Below, in pieces: positions 13,260 through 17,765 of a DNA stretch of 17,765 nucleotides; within the stretch, counting starts at the first letter, position 1, and every line of letters begins with the position of its first letter. The notes beneath the pieces are model-generated. The model saw only the letters and a list, made by a program, of their open reading frames with translations. It searched no databases and was not told the DNA's origin. Made by a program: the position numbers and the translations under genes. The stretch comes from JBDKGH01 sp039798265 (GTDB lineage Bacteria; Bacteroidota; Bacteroidia; Flavobacteriales_D; Sanyastnellaceae): assembly GCA_039798265.1 (NCBI GenBank), contig JBDKGH010000060.1, positions 1 through 17,765 of the forward strand. The letters run 5' to 3'.

Positions 13260-14618
13260 ATGTTGTTGCGCACTTTCATAACCCGTCTTTTCTTCTTGAT
13301 TCTGCTCTTCACCAGCGCAGATCAAGCCTTTACGCAGAAAAAAACGGACCTACAAAAGCAACGCGATGAAATCAACGAGAAGATCGCTTTGACAAAAAAA
13401 CTCATCCGTGAGTCTGAAAGCCAACAAAAAAATACCAGCAGTCAATTAGCCGTTCTCAACGAACAAATTGCCTACCGCGAAGCGCTCATCAAATCCATCT
13501 CGAAAGAGATCACCGTTATTCATTCTGAAATCCATTCGAAAGAAGAACGCAACAAACAACTGGAGCAACAAATCAAAGATTTAAAAGAAGAGTATGGGCG
13601 CATGGTTTATCTCGCCTACCGAAACAGATCTGCATATGACCGACTGATGTACATCTTTGCTGCAGAAGATTTCAACCAAGCATTTAAGCGTTTCAAAATT
13701 ACCCAACACTATGCTGATGCCCGAAAAAAACAGGTAGAGGCCATCAAAGAAATGCAGGCCGAAATCTCTGAAAATATTTCCGGCCTCTCAAAGGACAAAG
13801 TAGAAAAAGAAACTCTCGCTGGTGACCGCGAAAAAGAAAAGGCCGAAATTGATGAGGCCAAAAAATCAAAGCAGCAAAAACTCAACTCTCTTCAACAGGA
13901 AGAAAAGAAACTTCGTGATCAACAAAAGAAACAAGAGTCGGATAGAAAAAGCTTAACCAAAAAAATAGAAGAAATCATCCAAGCCGAATTAGCCGCCGAA
14001 AGAAAGCGCGCTGAGGAAGAACGCAAAAAGGCTGAAGCCCAAAAAGGCTCTGCCGCCGCACCAGACAAATCGAGTGTAACCGCTTCGGCATCGAAATCTT
14101 CCACCTCTTCAAGCTCTACTAATGCCGCGAGTTCAAGTTCTTCGAGCTCCTCGAAATCAGCCGCATCAACACTCGCCCCAGAAGTAAAATTGCTCAATGC
14201 CGACTTTGAGAAAAATAAAGGAGCGCTGCCTTGGCCTGTTTCTTCCGGAATTATTTCTACTCACTTTGGTCGCCAGCCGCATCCAAGCATCTCCGGAATT
14301 GAAGTGAATAACAACGGAGTTGATTTCATTACCGAAGGAAATGGTTATGCCCAGGTGATTTTTGCAGGAACGGTTAGCTCCGTTTTTAATATTCCCGGCG
14401 CAGGAATGAATGTTATCGTCACCCACGGAACTTATAAATCGGTATACTCGGGACTAAAAGATGTTTCTGTAAAAGTGGGAGATAAAGTAGCTGCCAAACA
14501 GCGCATAGGAGCTGTTCTCTCTGATGGTGATGAAAGCATTCTTCACTTCGAGATTTGGAAAGTAAACGCAGAGGCTGGCGCTGCTCAAAACCCCGAACTC
14601 TGGATCAAAAAGAGATAG
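13260..14618 (+). CDS. EnvC-like murein hydrolase activator with degenerate LytM (M23) domain
   Basis: A 452-residue exported protein: signal peptide (about 1-25, FFLILLFTSADQAFTQ), a long charged coiled coil (about 27-265), a Ser/Ala-rich low-complexity linker (about 270-310) and a C-terminal LytM/M23 domain (about 318-450). Active LytM enzymes need HxxxD, an HxH pair and a further catalytic His. Here the first His is Asn (N351-x-x-x-D355), the first His of HxH is Ile (I427-L-H429) and the YxHL His is Gly (Y396-S-G398-L399). It therefore probably cannot cut peptidoglycan itself and instead activates an amidase at the division site, as EnvC does in Escherichia coli. The coiled-coil plus degenerate-LytM layout supports this. 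It is the last gene of the envelope block, and its stop overlaps the convergent PLP-enzyme gene by 14 bases. The partner amidase is not in the window. Confidence 0.9.
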   Translation: MLLRTFITRLFFLILLFTSADQAFTQKKTDLQKQRDEINEKIALTKKLIRESESQQKNTSSQLAVLNEQIAYREALIKSISKEITVIHSEIHSKEERNKQLEQQIKDLKEEYGRMVYLAYRNRSAYDRLMYIFAAEDFNQAFKRFKITQHYADARKKQVEAIKEMQAEISENISGLSKDKVEKETLAGDREKEKAEIDEAKKSKQQKLNSLQQEEKKLRDQQKKQESDRKSLTKKIEEIIQAELAAERKRAEEERKKAEAQKGSAAAPDKSSVTASASKSSTSSSSTNAASSSSSSSSKSAASTLAPEVKLLNADFEKNKGALPWPVSSGIISTHFGRQPHPSISGIEVNNNGVDFITEGNGYAQVIFAGTVSSVFNIPGAGMNVIVTHGTYKSVYSGLKDVSVKVGDKVAAKQRIGAVLSDGDESILHFEIWKVNAEAGAAQNPELWIKKR

Positions 14619-15537
14619 GTTCTTCCGTTTTTTGCAAACCTCCCGTATGAATAAAAAGCACCTTTTCGTGCTTGGCTATCATTCCTTTTGCTAATTGGTC
14701 TTTCAAAGCAAAAAAAGCTTTTGCCGTGTAAACTGGGTCTAACGGTAAGTTATTTGACGCTTTTTGCTCCGCTATAAATTGCTCCAAGTCCGGAGTCCAT
14801 TTGCCATATCCACCAAAATGATAATCCACCAATACAGCAACGTCTGTCATCATTTCGTCTGCAGCATCACCATCCATGAAAAAATAGTAAAGATGCTTTC
14901 TGATTTCATCGCGTAAAAAGTCGCCTCCCTTCAGCGCAGAAACCGCATAAACCTTCTGATTAGGCGATTTACTTAGAGTTATACCTGCGGTAGTGGCTCC
15001 GGTCCCGCAAGCCAAAAAAATATGATCGTACTCCTCGTTATCCTTGGAGTTCAATATTTCCATGCAACCGTTTACACCCAAAAAATTAGACCCTCCCTCA
15101 GGCACCAAATGGAAGTCGCCGTATTCATCACGAAGCCATGCTTTGAAATCATCTGTTTCCTTTTCCGCATAAGCCAAATTGGTCACAAACTCTAACCGCA
15201 TTCCACAAGATTGGGCAAATCGAAGGGTGGGGGTATGTAATTCGCCCGCTCGCCCCGACCATTCTCCTCGAACTATTCCTATGGTGGGTATACCATATTT
15301 TTTGCCGGCTGCCGCGAGAGAATAAAGATGATTACTATACGGTCCTCCAAACGACAAAATCGGCTGGCAGCCGTTCTCTTGGGCGGCAAGCACGTTGTAT
15401 TTGAGTTTGTAAAACTTGTTCCCATTCACGTGCTCATCTATAAGATCAAGCCTTCGAACATGAACCGTTCTGCCCTCAATTTCCAGCTCCTGAGTTATTG
15501 AATGGGAATTGTTAATCACACTGCAAAAATGCAACAC
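14605..15537 (-). CDS. PLP-dependent ACC deaminase/D-cysteine desulfhydrase family enzyme
   Basis: A cytosolic fold-type II PLP enzyme of about 304-310 residues. With the GTG at 15537 as residue 1, the Schiff-base lysine is K41 in GNKFYKLKYN. The signature GGPYSNH gives S68-N69-H70, and the PLP-phosphate loop is CGTGATTAG. Family members cleave 1-aminocyclopropane-1-carboxylate or D-cysteine to a keto acid plus ammonia, with H2S in addition for D-cysteine. His70 is typical of D-cysteine desulfhydrases (ACC deaminases usually have Gln), but this subgroup diverges elsewhere (PYSNHLYSLA), so the substrate is uncertain. No ATG exists near the N-terminus. GTG at 15519 (starting INNSHSITQELEIEG) is an equally good start and would fit a -7-like CATTTTTG box at 15531-15524. 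The 3' end overlaps the EnvC-like gene on the other strand by 14 bases. Confidence 0.88.
   Translation of the reverse strand: MLHFCSVINNSHSITQELEIEGRTVHVRRLDLIDEHVNGNKFYKLKYNVLAAQENGCQPILSFGGPYSNHLYSLAAAGKKYGIPTIGIVRGEWSGRAGELHTPTLRFAQSCGMRLEFVTNLAYAEKETDDFKAWLRDEYGDFHLVPEGGSNFLGVNGCMEILNSKDNEEYDHIFLACGTGATTAGITLSKSPNQKVYAVSALKGGDFLRDEIRKHLYYFFMDGDAADEMMTDVAVLVDYHFGGYGKWTPDLEQFIAEQKASNNLPLDPVYTAKAFFALKDQLAKGMIAKHEKVLFIHTGGLQKTEEPISF
15524..15531 (-). promoter_or_regulatory. Possible -7 box of the PLP-enzyme gene
   Basis: On the minus strand CATTTTTG fits TAnnTTTG except at its first base. TTC at 15553-15551 lies 19 bases upstream, near the usual -33 spacing. It lies inside the longest reading of the gene, favouring the start at GTG 15519 and a leaderless mRNA. 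Confidence 0.3.
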
Positions 15538-15575
15538 TGTTTAATGAAAAGAACTTTTTATTAGCCAAGTTGTTC

Positions 15576-15776
15576 ATGCATCAGTCCATGTCAAATAATA
15601 TTACATCAAATCAATCGGCTCAAGCTTCTGGAGAACAGGACTATTACTACTCTCCCGAGGGCTTTATTGTATTTACCGAAAAGTACCACCTCAAAAGAGG
15701 ATACTGCTGCCAAAGCGGCTGCAAACACTGTCCGTATGGTTATGATAAAAAAACAGGTAAGTTCATCAAAAAATGA
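15576..15776 (+). CDS. Small DUF5522-type cysteine-cluster protein
   Basis: A 66-residue protein (62 if the second ATG, at 15588, is used). After a polar, probably disordered N-terminus (1-22), the conserved part reads EGFIVFTEKYHLKRGYCC and then QSGCKHCPYGYDKKTGKF, the pattern I recognise as DUF5522. Four cysteines (C44, C45, C49, C52) arranged CC-x3-C-x2-C, next to H38 and H51, suggest a metal or iron-sulfur ligand set. No signal peptide is present, so it is cytosolic. The family's role is unknown to me. It is divergent from the PLP-enzyme gene across a gap of about 38 bases and lies 15 bases before the porin gene. A -7 box between it and the porin gene means the two need not be co-transcribed. 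Confidence 0.8.
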   Translation: MHQSMSNNITSNQSAQASGEQDYYYSPEGFIVFTEKYHLKRGYCCQSGCKHCPYGYDKKTGKFIKK

Positions 15777-15779
15777 GCG

Positions 15780-15788
15780 TAGCTTTCG
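15780..15788 (+). promoter_or_regulatory. Candidate -7 box immediately before the porin gene (TAGCTTTCG)
   Basis: TAGCTTTCG begins 4 bases after the DUF5522 stop and ends 3 bases before the ATG at 15792, closely resembling TATCTTTTCG before the gene at 4348. A transcript from it would start at or next to the ATG. Confidence 0.4.
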
Positions 15789-15791
15789 GCT

Positions 15792-16862
15792 ATGAATCTC
15801 AGAACTCTACTACTGCTTTCTCTCCTGACTTTCTCTTTTTCCCTATTTGCCCAAAACCGCGCGGATAGCCTTTCTTTCGGCTTTTTAGCGGATATTTACT
15901 ATGCCACTGAACCCGCGGCTTGGAACAATGAATCCACCGAAGGGCTCTATTACAATTATTCCAAAAGAGAAGAGTTTAATCTAAACATTGCCGCACTCAC
16001 CGCTCGATACAAATACGGAAAAACAAGAATCAACCTGGGTCTTCAAGCTGGTACTTTTATCCAAAGAAATTCCGCTGCCGATCCTGTTGCTCTTAAATAC
16101 CTACAAGAAGCCAACATTGGTTGGCTCATTGGAAAAAAACAAAAGTGGGCCATCGATCTGGGTTTGCTGCCATCTCACATCGGTCAGGAAACGGTTATTG
16201 GAATCGATCAACCTACTGTAACACGCAGCCTGATTGCAGAAAACTCGCCTTACTTTGAAACAGGAATAAGAGTTTCCTATACCAGTAGTTCAAAAAAATT
16301 CTATTTCGCACAACTCTTTACCAACGGCTGGTCAAACATGTATATGTCCAATGCCCGCGGATTTCCCTCTTTCGGACAGCAGTTTACCTATAGTCCTTTC
16401 AAAAATTTATTGATCAACTGGAGCACCTTTATGGGCGATCTTTCTGTTGGTGAGTCTTATCAGTTTTTTGCATTTCAAGACTTCTCCGTCAAGTATAGTT
16501 TCCTCAAAAGATTCAATTTCACAGGTTCTTTTAATAGTGGTTCTACCTTCCGCTTTATGGTAGAACGAAAACCTATCCAAGGTACCTCATTTGCGCTTCA
16601 ATATAAGTCTTTGAAAAAATGGAGTTTCGCCGGACGCTATGAATCGTATAATGATGAATACGCCCTTATCCTGCCATCCTCTATTTTGGCTGGAAAATGG
16701 AGTGCATATTCGCTCAATCTAGATTGTGAATTGAGCAATCAAGTAAAAATCAGGTTCGAATCCAAACGGTCTCAACAAATCTGCTCTTCGTTGGTTGATT
16801 CTTCGAGCTCCAGTAAAAAGCACTTTCAGGGATTTACGGCCGCTCTCCAAATAAAACTTTAA
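15792..16862 (+). CDS. Putative outer-membrane beta-barrel porin (bbp2/OmpL-like)
   Basis: A 356-residue protein with a clear signal peptide (LLLLSLLTFSFSLFAQ, cleavage near residue 21), followed by alternating amphipathic strands throughout and a short final strand (FTAALQIKL), as in outer-membrane barrels. The region around residues 100-170 (LQEANIGWLIGKKQKWAIDL, GLLPSHIGQETVIGIDQPTV, TRSLIAENSPYFETGIRVSY) matches the plug- and strand-like core of the bbp2 porin family, whose members are thought to form general diffusion channels. Substrate unknown. The ATG at 15792 is fixed by the signal peptide. Downstream, hutU begins 22 bases after the stop with its own -7-like box overlapping that stop, so the pair may be partly co-transcribed; uptake of histidine-pathway compounds would be speculation. 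Confidence 0.8.
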   Translation: MNLRTLLLLSLLTFSFSLFAQNRADSLSFGFLADIYYATEPAAWNNESTEGLYYNYSKREEFNLNIAALTARYKYGKTRINLGLQAGTFIQRNSAADPVALKYLQEANIGWLIGKKQKWAIDLGLLPSHIGQETVIGIDQPTVTRSLIAENSPYFETGIRVSYTSSSKKFYFAQLFTNGWSNMYMSNARGFPSFGQQFTYSPFKNLLINWSTFMGDLSVGESYQFFAFQDFSVKYSFLKRFNFTGSFNSGSTFRFMVERKPIQGTSFALQYKSLKKWSFAGRYESYNDEYALILPSSILAGKWSAYSLNLDCELSNQVKIRFESKRSQQICSSLVDSSSSSKKHFQGFTAALQIKL

Positions 16863-16867
16863 TTTCG
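16860..16867 (+). promoter_or_regulatory. Candidate -7 box for hutU (TAATTTCG) overlapping the porin stop codon
   Basis: TAATTTCG uses the TAA stop of the porin gene as its first three bases and lies 17 bases before the hutU ATG at 16885. It is the same TAnnTT(C)G variant seen before gpsA and the EGF-like lipoprotein. No obvious -33 element. Confidence 0.4.
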
Positions 16868-16884
16868 CAGACCAAACCACAACC

Positions 16885-17765
16885 ATGGAAACAATCGCAC
16901 CATCGATGACTCGCGAAGATTTTCAAAAAATCATCCAAGAAGGAATTCCTTCTGTTTTGCCTCCAACAGCGATTTTCGATTCGTCTATAAATCACGCCCC
17001 CAAGCGCAAAGAGATTCTTACTGCTGAAGAAAAAAAACTAGCCGTTCGAAATGCCTTACGGTATTTTCAGCAGGAACATCATGCAGAGCTCGCTCCTGAG
17101 TTTATGGAAGAGCTAGAAACCTATGGCCGCATTTATATGTATCGCCTTCGTCCCCGGGTGGAAATGAAAGCAATGCCTATTGAATGGTACCCCGCAAAAT
17201 GCCAACAAGCCGCAGCCATCATGCTCATGATTCAAAACAACCTCGATCCTCGAGTAGCGCAGCATCCGCATGAGTTAATCACTTATGGAGGAAATGGAGG
17301 TGTTTTTCAAAACTGGGCACAGTATCGCCTTACAATGAAGTACCTCAGCGAAATGACTGAGGAACAAACCTTGGTAATGTACAGCGGACATCCTATGGGT
17401 CTTTTCCCTTCCCACGCTGAAGCACCCCGAGTGATAGTAACAAACGGAATGATGATCCCGAATTATAGCACTCCGGATGATTGGGAACGCTTTAACGCAC
17501 TAGGTGTAACGCAATATGGCCAAATGACAGCAGGTTCATATATGTATATTGGGCCTCAAGGCATTGTGCACGGTACTACCATCACGGTGATGAATGCCTC
17601 TCGAATGTTGCGCAACAAGCGAGGCGAGAAGGCCCCGGAAGGCCGTCCCGGAAAAGGGCTCTTATTCGTAACCGCCGGATTAGGTGGAATGAGCGGCGCT
17701 CAGCCTAAAGCAGCCAACATAGCTGGTTGTGTTTCCATTACCGCTGAAGTAAACCCGAAGGCCGC
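16885..17765 (+). CDS. hutU: Urocanate hydratase, N-terminal part (3' end outside the window)
   Basis: The reading frame is open from the ATG at 16885 to the window edge (293 codons plus 2 bases). Urocanase adds water to urocanate to give imidazolonepropionate, the second step of histidine degradation, in the cytosol with tightly bound NAD. Visible family segments: LITYGGNGGVFQNWAQYRL (about 131-149), MYSGHPMGLFPSH (165-177), QYGQMTAGSYMYIGPQGIVH (about 210-229) and the NAD-binding glycine-rich start VTAGLGGMSGAQPKA (262-276). The N-terminal extension and the longer RMLRNKRGEKAPEGRPGKGL insertion fit the longer urocanase form, of roughly 660 residues, common in Bacteroidota (recollection). 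The leader (GCAGACCAAACCACAACC) has no Shine-Dalgarno sequence. No other hut gene is visible in the window, so the pathway genes either follow downstream or are scattered. Confidence 0.95.
   Translation, partial: METIAPSMTREDFQKIIQEGIPSVLPPTAIFDSSINHAPKRKEILTAEEKKLAVRNALRYFQQEHHAELAPEFMEELETYGRIYMYRLRPRVEMKAMPIEWYPAKCQQAAAIMLMIQNNLDPRVAQHPHELITYGGNGGVFQNWAQYRLTMKYLSEMTEEQTLVMYSGHPMGLFPSHAEAPRVIVTNGMMIPNYSTPDDWERFNALGVTQYGQMTAGSYMYIGPQGIVHGTTITVMNASRMLRNKRGEKAPEGRPGKGLLFVTAGLGGMSGAQPKAANIAGCVSITAEVNPKA

Noticed and set aside
14080..14165. Ser-rich tract considered as a tandem DNA repeat
   Set aside because: Serine codons vary (tct, agc, tca, tcg), with no constant repeat unit; it is a protein-level linker rather than a DNA repeat.
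13919..14197. Open frame on the minus strand opposite the EnvC-like gene, rich in Glu/Ala/Leu
   Set aside because: It is the antisense reading of the Ser/Ala-rich linker and coiled coil of the real gene (tct/agc/gcc codons read as Glu/Ala); no promoter or family signal.
14655..14674. Hairpin AAGCAC/GTGCTT near the end of the PLP-enzyme gene, followed by T's on the minus strand
   Set aside because: It lies inside the coding sequence about 50 bases before the stop; the stem is only 6 bp and on the plus strand no T-tract follows, so it is a poor terminator in either direction.
1..17765. Search for mobile elements, CRISPR arrays, tRNA/rRNA genes and defence genes
   Set aside because: No transposase, integrase, direct-repeat array, structured RNA gene or recognisable defence domain was seen; all long frames are explained by chromosomal genes.

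Overview
The window is ordinary chromosomal DNA of a member of the Bacteroidota, most likely a free-living, flavobacteria-like lineage. The evidence is consistent: a giant secreted protein with a C-terminal type IX secretion (T9SS type B) sorting domain, several lipoproteins with short SC/GC lipoboxes, a LytTR response regulator paired with a Reg_prop beta-propeller sensor, a DUF4292 lipoprotein, start codons without Shine-Dalgarno sequences, and repeated promoter elements of the Bacteroidota type TAnnTTTG (here often TAnnTTCG). I see no rRNA, tRNA, CRISPR array, IS element, phage gene or integrase.

Layout. Positions 1-1963 (minus strand) hold a two-component pair: a LytTR response regulator followed 2 bases after its stop by the N-terminal part of a propeller-type sensor, cut by the window edge. 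Facing away from it, gpsA (2082-3086) makes glycerol-3-phosphate. It is followed by an EGF-like lipoprotein with strikingly biased codons (3166-3657) and a convergent small lipoprotein (3742-4227), which share a strong bidirectional terminator. A 1293-residue surface or secreted beta-propeller/PKD/Ig-like protein follows (4348-8229). Next come an enoyl-CoA hydratase and dut (8265-9487).

Positions 9579-14618 form a tight envelope block: a sugar-phosphate nucleotidyltransferase, a TPR lipoprotein (TAATG overlap), a DUF4292 lipoprotein (GTG directly after the previous stop) and an EnvC-like activator whose LytM domain has lost several zinc/catalytic positions. A convergent PLP-dependent ACC deaminase/D-cysteine desulfhydrase-family gene overlaps its 3' end by 14 bases. 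Divergent from that gene are a small four-cysteine DUF5522 protein, a bbp2-type outer-membrane porin and the 5' part of hutU (urocanate hydratase), which runs off the window.

I found no clear new defence or mobile system. The least explained signals are structural. The dut coding region carries two long perfect inverted repeats (12-bp and 10-bp arms) plus two weaker ones. A 22-bp near-continuous palindrome lies inside gpsA. Several -7 promoter boxes lie 2-8 bases from the start codon, suggesting leaderless mRNAs. The EGF-like lipoprotein has codon use typical of a very highly expressed gene.
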